Assembly (NCBI GenBank): GCA_033875255.1
Contig: JAWZSN010000001.1
Location: forward strand, 124,001-188,000
Direction of reading: 5' to 3'
DNA length: 64,000 bases
Source: Marinimicrococcus sp033875255
GTDB lineage: Bacteria; Pseudomonadota; Alphaproteobacteria; Geminicoccales; Geminicoccaceae
Position 1 is the stretch's first letter; every line of letters starts with the position of its first letter. Position numbers and translations under genes: made by a program. Below, piece after piece: positions 18,300 through 26,711 of this stretch. The notes beneath the pieces were generated by a model. That model had not been told where the DNA came from, made no database searches, and saw only the letters and a list, made by a program, of their open reading frames with translations.

Positions 18300-18578
18300 A
18301 TGCCGCGTTCGGTTTGGAAAGGCCCGTTCGTCGACGGTTATCTGTTCGACAAGGCCGAGGCTGTTCGCGCTTCGGGCCGGAACGACATCATCAAGACCTG
18401 GTCGCGTCGGTCGACCATCATGCCGGACTTCGTCGGCCTGACCTTCGCCGTCTACAACGGCAAGAAGTTCGTGCCGGTGTACGTGACGGAGAACATGGTC
18501 GGCCACAAGTTCGGCGAGTTCTCGCCGACCCGTACCTATTACGGGCACGGGGCGGACAAGAAGGCGAAGAGGAAGTAG
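18300..18578 (+). CDS. rpsS: 30S ribosomal protein S19
   Basis: S19 (92 residues) lies in the 30S head and contacts the A-site finger. MPRSVWKGPFVDGYLF is the classical start, and HKFGEFSPTRTYYGHGADKK is the conserved end, with a basic tail. It is tightly packed between rplB and rplV, with three or four bases on each side, as in the standard S10 operon. Confidence 0.97.
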   Translation: MPRSVWKGPFVDGYLFDKAEAVRASGRNDIIKTWSRRSTIMPDFVGLTFAVYNGKKFVPVYVTENMVGHKFGEFSPTRTYYGHGADKKAKRK

Positions 18579-18581
18579 GTC

Positions 18582-18962
18582 ATGGGCAAGCCGAAGCAGG
18601 AGCGGCGGCTGGCCGAGAACGAGGCCCTGGCGGTCGCGACGCTCATTCGCACGAGCCCGCGCAAGCTGGACCTCGTCGCCGGCCTCATCCAGGGCATGGC
18701 GGCCGGCAAGGCCGTCACGGCCCTGGAGTTCTCGCCCAAGCGGATCGCCCGGACCGTCAAGAAGGTCCTGGAATCCGCCATCGCCAACGCCGAGAACAAC
18801 CACAGTCTCGACGTCGATCGGCTCTTCGTCGCCGAGGCCAGCGTGGGCAAGCATCTGCTGATGAAGCGGCTGCAGCCCCGGGCTCGTGGCCGCGCCGGCC
18901 GCGTCCACAAGCATTTCAGCCGGTTGCGGATCGTCGTCCGCGAGCGCGAGGAGGCCGCCTGA
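18582..18962 (+). CDS. rplV: 50S ribosomal protein L22
   Basis: L22 (126 residues) contributes the beta-hairpin that narrows the exit tunnel. SPRKLDLVAGLIQG and the C-terminal hairpin LQPRARGRAGRVHKHFSRLRIVV are visible. The hairpin sequence looks normal, with no insertion of the kind linked to macrolide resistance. The stop codon overlaps the rpsC start by one base. Confidence 0.96.
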   Translation: MGKPKQERRLAENEALAVATLIRTSPRKLDLVAGLIQGMAAGKAVTALEFSPKRIARTVKKVLESAIANAENNHSLDVDRLFVAEASVGKHLLMKRLQPRARGRAGRVHKHFSRLRIVVREREEAA

Positions 18963-19642
18963 TGGGTCAAAAAGTCAATCCGATCGGCCTGCGGCTGGGC
19001 GTGAACCGGACCTGGGACTCGCGCTGGTACGCCGATGCCCACTACGCCAAGCTGCTGGCCGAGGACCTGCGGATCCGCAAGTTCCTCGAGAAGCGCCTGG
19101 CGCAGGCCGGTCTCAGCCGGATCGTCATCGAGCGGCAGGCCAGGAAGGCGCGGATCACGATCCACACCGCCCGTCCTGGCGTGGTGATCGGCAAGAAGGG
19201 CCAGGAGATCGAGAATCTCCGCAAGGCGCTGGCCGAGATCGCCTCGGGCGAGGTGCACCTCAACATCGTCGAGGTGCGCAAGCCTGAGATCGACGCCAAG
19301 CTGGTGGCCGAGAACATCGGCCAGCAGCTCGCCAAGCGTGTGACCTTCCGCCGCGCCATGAAGCGTGCGGTGCAGTCGGCCATGCGTCTGGGCGCCCAGG
19401 GCATCCGGGTCACCTGCTCGGGCCGTCTGGGCGGGGCGGAGATCGCCCGCACCGAGTGGTACCGCGAGGGCCGGGTCCCGCTGCACACGCTGCGTGCCCA
19501 CATCGACTTCGGTCGGCACACTGCCCGCACCCCTTACGGGACTTGCGGCATCAAGGTGTGGGTGTTCCGCGGCGAGATCATGGAACATGACCCGATGGCC
19601 TACGACAAGCGCCTTGCCGAGCAGGGCTCGGCCCGGGGCTGA
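18962..19642 (+). CDS. rpsC: 30S ribosomal protein S3
   Basis: S3 (226 residues) forms part of the mRNA entry tunnel helicase site. MGQKVNPIGLRLGVNRTWDS is the universal start; the KH domain GVVIGKKGQEIENLR is at about residues 75-90. The C-terminal domain shows GRLGGAEIARTEWYREGRVPLHTLRA. The much longer open frame beginning at 18314 runs across rpsS and rplV and is a shadow. The start is the ATG whose A is the last base of the rplV stop. Confidence 0.97.
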   Translation: MGQKVNPIGLRLGVNRTWDSRWYADAHYAKLLAEDLRIRKFLEKRLAQAGLSRIVIERQARKARITIHTARPGVVIGKKGQEIENLRKALAEIASGEVHLNIVEVRKPEIDAKLVAENIGQQLAKRVTFRRAMKRAVQSAMRLGAQGIRVTCSGRLGGAEIARTEWYREGRVPLHTLRAHIDFGRHTARTPYGTCGIKVWVFRGEIMEHDPMAYDKRLAEQGSARG

Positions 19643-19660
19643 GCGTAGGGAATAGCGCAC

Positions 19661-20080
19661 ATGCTGCAGCCGAAACGCACAAAATTCCGCAAGGCGTTCA
19701 AGGGTCGCATTCACGGCCTGGCCAAAGGCGGCTATGATCTGAACTTCGGCGCCTTCGGAATGAAGGCCGTCGAACCCGAGCGGGTGACCGCGAGGCAGAT
19801 CGAGGCCGCGCGGCGCGCCATCACGCGTCATCTCAAGCGGGCCGGCAGGGTCTGGATCCGGGTGTTCCCGGACAAGCCCGTGTCGAGCAAGCCTGCTGAG
19901 GTGCGCATGGGCAAGGGTAAGGGCTCGGTGGAGTTCTGGGTCGCGGTGGTGAAGCCGGGACGCATCCTCTTCGAGATCGACGGCGTGCCGGAAGACCTGG
20001 CCGCCGAGGCGATCCGTCGCGGTGCGGCCAAGCTTCCGATCCGCACGAAGTTCGTGGCGCGCGTGCAGGCGGAGGCCTGA
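19661..20080 (+). CDS. rplP: 50S ribosomal protein L16
   Basis: L16 (139 residues) shapes the A-site region of the large subunit. MLQPKRTKFRKAFKGRIHG and GRVWIRVFPDKPVSSKPAEVRMGKGKG are diagnostic. It lies 18 bases after rpsC and two bases before rpmC. Confidence 0.96.
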   Translation: MLQPKRTKFRKAFKGRIHGLAKGGYDLNFGAFGMKAVEPERVTARQIEAARRAITRHLKRAGRVWIRVFPDKPVSSKPAEVRMGKGKGSVEFWVAVVKPGRILFEIDGVPEDLAAEAIRRGAAKLPIRTKFVARVQAEA

Positions 20081-20082
20081 CG

Positions 20083-20286
20083 ATGAAGGCAAACGAGATC
20101 CGCGGCGATTCCGCGGAGCAGATCAAGGACCGGCTGGTCCAGCTCAAGAAGGAGGCGTTCAACCTGCGCTTCCAGCGGGCTACCGGCCAGCTCGAGAACA
20201 CCCGGCGCATCCGTGAGGTGCGACGGGACATCGCCCGCATCATGACGGTGCTCAGCGAGCAGCGCCGCACCGCGGCGCGGGCCTGA
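20083..20286 (+). CDS. rpmC: 50S ribosomal protein L29
   Basis: This small two-helix protein of 67 residues sits near the exit tunnel beside L23. The core LVQLKKEAFNLRFQRATGQLENTRRIREVRRDIARI matches the family in two stretches. It is packed between rplP and rpsQ. The start ATG at 20083 immediately follows the rplP stop codon. Confidence 0.95.
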   Translation: MKANEIRGDSAEQIKDRLVQLKKEAFNLRFQRATGQLENTRRIREVRRDIARIMTVLSEQRRTAARA

Positions 20287-20297
20287 GGAGAGGATTG

Positions 20298-20558
20298 ATG
20301 CCGAGGCGTGTCCTGCAGGGGACCGTGGTGAGCGACAAGGCCGACAAGACCGTCGTGGTCCGCGTCGAGCGTCGCATGATGCACCCGCTCTACAAGAAGA
20401 TCATTCGGCGCTCGAAGAAGTACATGGCGCACGACGAGAGCAACCAGTTCAAGGTTGGCGACCGCGTGCGCATCGTCGAGTGCCGTCCCCTTTCCCGGCG
20501 CAAGAGCTGGGAGGTGTTGCTCGACGACGCCGCCCAGGCGCCGATGAGCGAGGCGTGA
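20298..20558 (+). CDS. rpsQ: 30S ribosomal protein S17
   Basis: S17 (86 residues) is an early-binding OB-fold protein of the 30S body. The segments LQGTVVSDKADKTVVVRVER and HPLYKKIIRRSKKYMAHDE are typical, followed by GDRVRIVECRPLSRRKSW. A TTG three bases upstream is in frame, but the ATG at 20298 after GAGGAGAGGATTG is the better start. It ends ten bases before rplN. Confidence 0.96.
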   Translation: MPRRVLQGTVVSDKADKTVVVRVERRMMHPLYKKIIRRSKKYMAHDESNQFKVGDRVRIVECRPLSRRKSWEVLLDDAAQAPMSEA

Positions 20559-20568
20559 GGATTAACCC

Positions 20569-20937
20569 ATGATCATGCCCGAAACCGACCTCGAGGTCGC
20601 CGACAATTCCGGGGCGCGGCGGGTGCAGTGCATCCGCGTCCTCGGTGGGGCGCACCGCAGATGGGGCACGGTCGGCGACGTTATCGTCGTGGCCATCAAG
20701 GAAGCGATCCCCCGCGGCAAGGTGAAGAAGGGCGACGTGGCGCATGCCGTGATCGTCCGCACCGCCAAGGAAATCAAGCGGCCCGACGGCAGCGCGATCC
20801 GTTTCGACAAGAACGCGGCGGTTCTCATCAACAAGCAGGGCGAGCCGATCGGCACGCGCATCTTCGGCCCGGTCACGCGCGAGCTGCGGGCGAAGAGGTA
20901 CATGAAGATCATCTCCCTGGCGCCTGAGGTGCTCTGA
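20569..20937 (+). CDS. rplN: 50S ribosomal protein L14
   Basis: L14 (122 residues) forms an intersubunit bridge. Typical motifs are LEVADNSGARRVQCIRVLGG and the C-terminal GTRIFGPVTRELRAKRYMKIISLAPEVL. It starts MIMPETDLEVADN, close to the usual MIQ start. Its stop codon shares one base with the rplX start. Confidence 0.97.
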   Translation: MIMPETDLEVADNSGARRVQCIRVLGGAHRRWGTVGDVIVVAIKEAIPRGKVKKGDVAHAVIVRTAKEIKRPDGSAIRFDKNAAVLINKQGEPIGTRIFGPVTRELRAKRYMKIISLAPEVL

Positions 20938-21254
20938 TGGCGGCACGCATCAAAAAGGGCGACCGCGTCGTGGTCCTGGCCGGACGCGACAAGGGCAAGC
21001 AGGGCGAGGTGCTCAAGGTTCTCCCCAGCGAGAACCGCGTCGTCGTGCAGGGCGTCATGATGATCAAGCGGCACGAGCGGCCTGGTCCGCAGAGTGCCGG
21101 TGGCATCGTGACCCGCGAGGCGCCGATCCACGTCTCGAACGTCGCGCATGTCGACCCCCAGGATGGCAAGGCCACCCGGGTCGGCTTCAAGTTTCTCGAG
21201 GACGGCCGGAAGGTTCGCGTTGCGAAGCGTTCCGGCGAAGTGCTCGATCGCTGA
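20937..21254 (+). CDS. rplX: 50S ribosomal protein L24
   Basis: L24 (105 residues) is an assembly initiator with a KOW motif: IKKGDRVVVLAGRDKGKQGEVL at the N-terminus. It continues with VVVQGVMMIKRHERPGPQSAGGIV, the conserved loop. The ATG overlaps the rplN stop codon. rplE follows 11 bases later. Confidence 0.96.
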   Translation: MAARIKKGDRVVVLAGRDKGKQGEVLKVLPSENRVVVQGVMMIKRHERPGPQSAGGIVTREAPIHVSNVAHVDPQDGKATRVGFKFLEDGRKVRVAKRSGEVLDR

Positions 21255-21265
21255 GGGCGGGGGCG

Positions 21266-21805
21266 ATGGCACGGCTCAAAGAGCATTACGAGCAGGCGGT
21301 GCGCAAGCAGCTGCAGGAGCGGTTCGGCTACACGAACCCGATGCAGGTGCCGCGGCTCGACAAGATCGTCATCAACATGGCGGTGGGCGAGGCGGTCGGC
21401 GACAGCAAGAAGCTGACCAACGCGATCGGCGAGATGACCAAGATCGCCGGCCAGAAGCCGGTGACCTGCCGGGCCCGCAAGTCGGTGGCGAACTTCAAGC
21501 TCCGCGAAGGCATGGCGATCGGCTGCAAGGTCACGCTGCGCCGGGAGCGGATGTACGAGTTCCTCGACCGCCTGGTGAACATGGCGCTGCCGCGGGTGCG
21601 TGACTTCCGCGGCGTGTCGGCGACCAGCTTCGACGGCCGCGGCAACTACGCGTTCGGCATGAAGGAGCAGATCGTCTTCCCCGAGATCAACTACGACGAG
21701 GTCGACGAGGTCCGGGGGATGGACATCATCATCTGCACGACGGCACGGACCGACGAGGAGGCCAAGGCGCTTCTCGACGGCTTCAACATGCCGTTCAGGA
21801 AGTGA
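21266..21805 (+). CDS. rplE: 50S ribosomal protein L5
   Basis: L5 (179 residues) binds 5S rRNA and the P-site tRNA. MQVPRLDKIVINMAVGEAV, RKSVANFKLREGMAIGCKVTLR and the C-terminal FPEINYDEVDEVRGMDIII are family segments. Gene order rplX-rplE-rpsN is standard for the spc operon. Confidence 0.97.
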   Translation: MARLKEHYEQAVRKQLQERFGYTNPMQVPRLDKIVINMAVGEAVGDSKKLTNAIGEMTKIAGQKPVTCRARKSVANFKLREGMAIGCKVTLRRERMYEFLDRLVNMALPRVRDFRGVSATSFDGRGNYAFGMKEQIVFPEINYDEVDEVRGMDIIICTTARTDEEAKALLDGFNMPFRK

Positions 21806-21819
21806 CGGGACGATAGGGC

Positions 21820-22125
21820 ATGGCCAAGAAGAGCTCCGTCGAGAAGAACGAGCAGCGCCGTCGCATGGTCGACCGCTACAAGGCGAAGCGCGAGCAGCTC
21901 AAGAACGTCGTCATGGACCGTTCCGCCGACCCCGGCGAGCGCTTCGAGGCGACCTTGAAGCTGGCGCAACTCCCGCGTAACAGCTCCAAGACCCGCATCC
22001 GCAACCGCTGCGTCCTCACGGGCCGGCCGCGGGCCTATTATCGGAAGTTTGGCCTCTCGCGCATCGCGCTTCGGGATCTCGCCTCGCAGGGGCAGATTCC
22101 GGGCTGCGTGAAGAGCAGCTGGTGA
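21820..22125 (+). CDS. rpsN: 30S ribosomal protein S14 (zinc-independent form)
   Basis: At 101 residues this is the long, zinc-free form of S14: the two CxxC pairs of the short form are absent. The C-terminal block RNRCVLTGRPRAYYRKFGLSRIALRDLA is conserved, as is the end GQIPGCVKSSW. It lies 14 bases after rplE and 15 before rpsH. Confidence 0.96.
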   Translation: MAKKSSVEKNEQRRRMVDRYKAKREQLKNVVMDRSADPGERFEATLKLAQLPRNSSKTRIRNRCVLTGRPRAYYRKFGLSRIALRDLASQGQIPGCVKSSW

Positions 22126-22140
22126 GGATGGAGGGCTCTA

Positions 22141-22539
22141 ATGGCGCTCAATGATCCGCTGGGCGACATGCTGACCCGCATCCGCAACGGTCAGCGTGCA
22201 ATGAAGGGCGCGGTAAGCAGCCCGGCCTCGAAGTTGCGGCAGAACGTGCTCGCCGTGCTCGAGCGCGAGGGCTATATCCGCGGCTACGAGGCGTCCGCCG
22301 AGATGGGCGGCCGCCGCGAGCTGTCGATCGAGCTCAAGTACCACAATGGCGAGCCGGTCATTCGCGAGCTGCGTCGCGTCTCCAAGCCGGGACGTCGTGT
22401 CTATGCCGGGGTGAAGGACCTGCCGAGGGTCTATAACGGCCTTGGCATCGCCATCCTGTCGACGCCGCGCGGCGTGATGTCCGACGCCGAGGCGCGCGAA
22501 GCGCGCGTGGGCGGCGAGATCCTGTGCACGGTGTTCTGA
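22141..22539 (+). CDS. rpsH: 30S ribosomal protein S8
   Basis: S8 (132 residues) binds helix 21 of 16S rRNA and in enterics also regulates the spc operon. The N-terminus NDPLGDMLTRIRNGQ and the C-terminal GLGIAILSTPRGVMSDAEAREARVGGE are characteristic. It ends two bases before the rplF start. Confidence 0.97.
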   Translation: MALNDPLGDMLTRIRNGQRAMKGAVSSPASKLRQNVLAVLEREGYIRGYEASAEMGGRRELSIELKYHNGEPVIRELRRVSKPGRRVYAGVKDLPRVYNGLGIAILSTPRGVMSDAEAREARVGGEILCTVF

Positions 22540-22541
22540 TC

Positions 22542-23075
22542 ATGTCGCGAATTGGCAAGCATCCGATCGTTGTTCCGGGCGGCGTCGAAGTCGCCGTCCA
22601 GGGCAACGCGGTCCGCGCCAAGGGCAAGCTCGGCGAGCTTCGGGCGGTTCTGCCGCCCGAGGTCACCGTGGCCTTCGGCGAGGGTAAGATCACCGTCCAG
22701 CCGCGCGACCAGGAAAAGCGGGCACGCTCCATGTGGGGCATGTCGCGCACCGTCGTCGCGAACCTGGTCAAGGGCGTGTCGGAGGGCTTCACGACGAAGC
22801 TCGAGATCTCCGGCGTCGGTTTCCGTGCGGCGACCGACGGCAAGATCCTGACCCTGCAGCTCGGCTACAGCCACGACATCAAGGTCGCGATCCCCGAGGG
22901 GATCAAGATCGCGTGCGAGACGCCGACGCAGATCTCGGTCAGCGGCGCCGACAAGCAGCAGGTTGGGCAGATCGCCGCGGAGATCCGCTCGTTCCGTAGC
23001 CCCGAGCCTTACAAGGGCAAGGGTATCCGCTACGCCGACGAGATCGTTCTCCGTAAGGAAGGCAAGAAGAAGTAA
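22542..23075 (+). CDS. rplF: 50S ribosomal protein L6
   Basis: L6 (177 residues) has two repeated domains near the sarcin-ricin loop. MSRIGKHPIVVPGGVEV is the family start, so the six-codon in-frame extension to 22524 is not used. The C-terminal domain ends in RSPEPYKGKGIRYADE-type sequence with the expected basic tail. It follows rpsH by two bases and precedes rplR by six. Confidence 0.97.
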   Translation: MSRIGKHPIVVPGGVEVAVQGNAVRAKGKLGELRAVLPPEVTVAFGEGKITVQPRDQEKRARSMWGMSRTVVANLVKGVSEGFTTKLEISGVGFRAATDGKILTLQLGYSHDIKVAIPEGIKIACETPTQISVSGADKQQVGQIAAEIRSFRSPEPYKGKGIRYADEIVLRKEGKKK

Positions 23076-23081
23076 GGCGCC

Positions 23082-23444
23082 ATGGTCAAGGCATCCGAAC
23101 GCTACACGCGGCGCCAGCGGCGGACGCGCTACGCACTTCGCAAGAAGGGCAGCGATCGTCCGCGTCTGTCGGTGTTCCGCTCGGGACGGCACATTTACGG
23201 CCAGATCATCGACGATGCGCGGGGTCAGACCCTCGTCGCCGCGTCGACCCTGGAGAAGGAGCTGCGCGAGGAGCTCAAGACCGGCGCGGACAAGGACGCC
23301 GCGCGTCGGGTCGGGCAGCTGCTCGCCGAGCGTGCCAAGGCCGCGGGGGTCGAGCAGGTCGTGTTCGACCGCGGCGGCTACAAGTATCATGGTCGGGTCG
23401 CAGCCCTGGCCACCGGCGCCCGCGAGGGCGGGCTCTCGTTCTGA
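23082..23444 (+). CDS. rplR: 50S ribosomal protein L18
   Basis: L18 (120 residues) binds 5S rRNA. The basic N-terminal tail (RYTRRQRRTRYALRKKG) is followed by RPRLSVFRSGRHIYGQIIDD, and the C-terminal part has FDRGGYKYHGRVAALATGAREGGL, all diagnostic. It is part of the spc operon between rplF and rpsE. Confidence 0.97.
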   Translation: MVKASERYTRRQRRTRYALRKKGSDRPRLSVFRSGRHIYGQIIDDARGQTLVAASTLEKELREELKTGADKDAARRVGQLLAERAKAAGVEQVVFDRGGYKYHGRVAALATGAREGGLSF

Positions 23445-23459
23445 GGCTGAGGGGAACGG

Positions 23460-24011
23460 ATGGCACGCGCACGCGCCAGTGAGGACCGCCAGGAAAGCGA
23501 GCTGATCGATCGCCTGGTCAACGTCAATCGTGTCGCCAAGGTGGTGAAGGGTGGCCGGCGCTTCGGCTTTTCCGCCCTCGTCATCGTCGGTGACGGCAAG
23601 GGCCGCGTCGGCTACGGCAGCGGCAAGGCGCGCGAGGTGCCGGAGGCGGTGCGCAAGGCCACGGAGCAGGCCAAGCGGACGATGATCCGCGTCCCGCTCC
23701 GCCAGGGCCGCACGCTGCACCACGACACCTTCGGGCACTTCGGTGCCGGTCGGGTGCTGCTGCGCTCGGCGCCTCCGGGCACCGGCATCATCGCCGGCGG
23801 CCCGATGCGCGCGGTGTTCGAGGCGCTCGGGATCGGCGACGTGGTCGCCAAGTCCATGGGCACCAACAACCCGCACAACATGATCAAGGCTACCTTCCAG
23901 GCGCTCGCCGGCGTGAACTCGCCGCGCAGCGTCGCCGCCAAGCGTGGCAGGAAGGTCAGCGACATCGTCGGCCGCCGCGACCACGTCGAGGGCGCCAAGA
24001 CCGCGGAGTGA
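23460..24011 (+). CDS. rpsE: 30S ribosomal protein S5
   Basis: S5 (183 residues) lies at the mRNA entry and influences accuracy. The N-terminal dsRBD-like domain shows NRVAKVVKGGRRFGFSALVIVGDG, and the C-terminal domain has SMGTNNPHNMIKATFQAL. Slightly longer than the E. coli protein because of a short C-terminal extension. It ends four bases before rpmD. Confidence 0.97.
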   Translation: MARARASEDRQESELIDRLVNVNRVAKVVKGGRRFGFSALVIVGDGKGRVGYGSGKAREVPEAVRKATEQAKRTMIRVPLRQGRTLHHDTFGHFGAGRVLLRSAPPGTGIIAGGPMRAVFEALGIGDVVAKSMGTNNPHNMIKATFQALAGVNSPRSVAAKRGRKVSDIVGRRDHVEGAKTAE

Positions 24012-24015
24012 GGCG

Positions 24016-24210
24016 ATGGCCGAGGCCATGCTCAAGATCACGCAGACCGGCAGCCCGATCGGACGCAAGTCCGATCAGCGGGCGACCCTTGTGGCGCTCG
24101 GGCTGAACAAGATGCACCGCAGCCGTGTCGTTGCGGACACCCCGGCCAATCGCGGCCGGGTGCGCAAGGTGCAGCACCTGCTCAAGGTCGAGCAGGCGGA
24201 AGGGAACTGA
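24016..24210 (+). CDS. rpmD: 50S ribosomal protein L30
   Basis: L30 is a small 64-residue protein with the core LKITQTGSPIGRKSDQRATL and GLNKMHRSRVVADTPANRG. A longer in-frame opening from 23944 lies inside rpsE and is rejected, since the ATG at 24016 has GTGAGG just upstream and gives a family-like start (MAEAMLKITQ). L30 is dispensable in some bacteria, so its presence is informative about the lineage. rplO follows eight bases downstream. Confidence 0.95.
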   Translation: MAEAMLKITQTGSPIGRKSDQRATLVALGLNKMHRSRVVADTPANRGRVRKVQHLLKVEQAEGN

Positions 24211-24217
24211 CGACGCC

Positions 24218-24697
24218 ATGCGGCTGAACGAACTCAGGGACAATCCCGGCGCACGGACGGCGCGCAAGCGCCTCGGGCGCGGTATTGGCTCGGGCCTCGG
24301 CAAGACGTCGGGCAAGGGCCACAAGGGTGCGAAGGCCCGCACCAGCAACCCGAAGCCGCGGAGCTTCGAGGGCGGTCAGATGCCGATCTACCGGCGTCTG
24401 CCCAAGCGCGGCTTCAAGAATCCCGGCCGCGGCCAGTTCGCGATCGTGAATCTGGGCGACATCCAAAAGGCGGTCGACGCCGGACGGATTGCGGCCGGCG
24501 ACACGGTCGACGGGGCCCGGCTGGTCGAGGCCGGCATCCTGCGCCGCACCCATGACGGCGTGCGGCTGCTGGCCGGCGGCGAGCTCACCGCCAAGGTGAT
24601 CCTCGAGGTGGTGCATGCCTCCAAGGCGGCCGCCGAGGCGGTCGAGAAGGCGGGCGGCAAGGTTGTAGTGCTCGGCGCGCCTGCGACCGAGGGCTGA
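24218..24697 (+). CDS. rplO: 50S ribosomal protein L15
   Basis: L15 (159 residues) is a late assembly protein. MRLNELRDNPGARTARKRLGR, the glycine-rich GRGIGSGLGKTSGKGHKGAK and FEGGQMPIYRRLPKRGFKN are diagnostic; the C-terminal globular part ends in a conserved beta-rich region. The upstream extension to 24125 lies in rpmD. It precedes secY by 14 bases. Confidence 0.97.
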   Translation: MRLNELRDNPGARTARKRLGRGIGSGLGKTSGKGHKGAKARTSNPKPRSFEGGQMPIYRRLPKRGFKNPGRGQFAIVNLGDIQKAVDAGRIAAGDTVDGARLVEAGILRRTHDGVRLLAGGELTAKVILEVVHASKAAAEAVEKAGGKVVVLGAPATEG

Positions 24698-24711
24698 GAG
24701 AGAGGGCGCGC

Positions 24712-26058
24712 ATGGCCTCGGTAGCCGAGCAGCTCGCGGCGAACATCAATCTCGGCGCCTTCTCCAAGGCGACCGAGCTCAAGAAGCGTATCTGGTTCAC
24801 GCTCGGCTGTCTGATCGTCTATCGCTTCGGGACCTACATCCCGCTGCCGGGAATCGATCCCGGGGTCATGGCGCAGATCTTTCAGCAGCAGTCCGGCGGC
24901 ATCCTCGGCATGTTCAACATGTTCGCCGGGGGTGCGCTGGAGCGCATGTCGATCTTTGCGCTCGGCATCCTGCCCTACATCTCGGCCTCCATCATCCTCC
25001 AGCTCATGACGGCGGTCTCGCCGACGCTGGAGGCGCTGAAGAAGGAGGGCGAGTCGGGCCGCAAGAAGATCAATCAGTACACGCGCTACCTGACCGTGGT
25101 GCTCGCGGCCTTCCAGGCCTGGGGCATGGCGATCGGGCTCGAGGCGATGAGCGGGCCGTCGGGCTCGGCGGTGATCGACCCGGGGATGTTCTTCCGGCTC
25201 ACCACGCTGGTGACCATAGTCGGCGGCACGATGTTCTTGATGTGGCTCGGTGAGCAGATCACCGCGCGCGGCATCGGCAACGGGATCTCGCTCATCATTT
25301 TCGTGGGCATCATCGCCCAGCTGCCGAGCGCGCTCGCGGCCCTGCTTGAGCTCGGCCGGACCGGCGCGATGTCGCCGCTGTTCATCGTGTTCCTGCTGGT
25401 GATGGCCGTGGTCGTCATCACCTTCATCGTGTTCATGGAGCGCGCCCAGCGCCGGGTCATCGTCCAGTACCCCAAGCGCATGGTTGGCGGGAACCGCATG
25501 TTCGGCGGCGAGAGCTCGCACATGCCGCTCAAGCTCAACACCTCGGGCGTCATTCCGGCGATCTTCGCCAGCTCGCTGCTGCTCCTGCCGGCCACCGTCG
25601 GCGGTTTCGTGGGGCAGGGCGGTCCGGAGTGGCTGATCGCGGCGACGGCGGCCCTGGGCTACGGCCAGCCGCTCCACGTCGCGATCTTCGTGGCGCTGAT
25701 CATCTTCTTCGCCTTCTTCTACACCTCGATCGTCTTCAATCCCCATGAGACGGCCGAGAATCTGCGGAAGCATGGCGGCTTTATCCCGGGCATCCGTCCG
25801 GGCCAGCGCACGGCCGAGTATTTCGACTATGTGCTGACCCGGCTGACGACCGTGGGTGCCATCTACCTGGCGGCGGTGTGCGTGCTGCCCGAGATCCTGA
25901 TCTCGCAATACGCCGTGCCCTTCTATTTCGGCGGCACGTCGCTGCTGATCGTGGTCTCGGTCACCATGGACACGGTGGCGCAGATCCAGTCCCACCTGAT
26001 CGCTCACCAGTATGAGGGGCTGATCAAGAAGTCGCGCTTGCGCGGGAGGCGGGGATGA
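24712..26058 (+). CDS. secY: Preprotein translocase subunit SecY
   Basis: SecY (448 residues) is the protein-conducting channel of the inner membrane. About ten hydrophobic transmembrane segments are visible. The plug/TM2 region has GMFNMFAGGALERMSIFALGILPYISASII, and TM4-5 loops and the cytosolic loop AQRRVIVQYPKRMVGG-type segment used for SecA and ribosome contact are present. The Lys/Arg-rich tail ends KKSRLRGRRG. The stop codon overlaps the adk start (ATGA), so adk translation is likely coupled. Confidence 0.97.
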   Translation: MASVAEQLAANINLGAFSKATELKKRIWFTLGCLIVYRFGTYIPLPGIDPGVMAQIFQQQSGGILGMFNMFAGGALERMSIFALGILPYISASIILQLMTAVSPTLEALKKEGESGRKKINQYTRYLTVVLAAFQAWGMAIGLEAMSGPSGSAVIDPGMFFRLTTLVTIVGGTMFLMWLGEQITARGIGNGISLIIFVGIIAQLPSALAALLELGRTGAMSPLFIVFLLVMAVVVITFIVFMERAQRRVIVQYPKRMVGGNRMFGGESSHMPLKLNTSGVIPAIFASSLLLLPATVGGFVGQGGPEWLIAATAALGYGQPLHVAIFVALIIFFAFFYTSIVFNPHETAENLRKHGGFIPGIRPGQRTAEYFDYVLTRLTTVGAIYLAAVCVLPEILISQYAVPFYFGGTSLLIVVSVTMDTVAQIQSHLIAHQYEGLIKKSRLRGRRG

Positions 26059-26711
26059 GGCTTGTCCTTCTCGGACCGCCGGGGGCCGGCAAGGGGACCC
26101 AGGCGCAGTGGCTGACGGAGCGCTACGGGGTGCCGCAGCTCTCGACCGGCGACATGCTGCGCGCGGCGGTCGCCAGGGGCACCGAGGTCGGCCGTCAGGC
26201 CAAGGCGGTGATGGAGCGGGGCGAGCTCGTCTCCGACGACATCATCAACCGCATCGTGGCCGAGCGTATCGACGAGCCGGACTGTGCGGCCGGCTTCATC
26301 CTCGACGGCTTTCCGCGAACGGTGGCGCAGGCCGAGGCCCTGGACGGGATGCTGTCGGCACGCAGCCAGAGCCTGGACGCGGTGATCGAGATCCGCGTCG
26401 ACAAGGAGGCGCTGGTTGAGCGCATCGCCGGGCGGTTCGCCTGTGCGAAGTGCGGGGCCGGCTATCACGACACGTTCAAGCCCACGCGGCTTGCGGGCGT
26501 GTGCGACCAGTGCGGCGGCACCGAGTTCATCCGCCGCAAGGACGACAATGCCGAGACGGTCCGCGCCCGTCTCGAGGCCTATGAGCGGCAGACTGCACCG
26601 CTGCTGCCGTTCTACGAGGCGCGCGGGCTGGTGCGGGCAGTCGACGGCATGCAGCCCATCGAGCAGGTCACCGCGGCGATCGAGACGATCCTCGCGCAAG
26701 GCCGCAATTGA
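26055..26711 (+). CDS. adk: Adenylate kinase with zinc-type LID
   Basis: Adenylate kinase (218 residues) converts AMP + ATP to 2 ADP. P-loop GPPGAGKGT (8-16), AMP-site STGDMLR and DGFPRT are intact. The LID domain carries four cysteines (Cys130, Cys133, Cys150, Cys153) in CxxC...CxxC form, the arrangement that binds a structural zinc in Gram-positive adenylate kinases and in some alphaproteobacteria such as Paracoccus. The enteric enzyme uses a hydrogen-bond network instead. It overlaps secY by four bases. The promoter for the rpsM group lies across its stop codon. Confidence 0.97.
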   Translation: MRLVLLGPPGAGKGTQAQWLTERYGVPQLSTGDMLRAAVARGTEVGRQAKAVMERGELVSDDIINRIVAERIDEPDCAAGFILDGFPRTVAQAEALDGMLSARSQSLDAVIEIRVDKEALVERIAGRFACAKCGAGYHDTFKPTRLAGVCDQCGGTEFIRRKDDNAETVRARLEAYERQTAPLLPFYEARGLVRAVDGMQPIEQVTAAIETILAQGRN

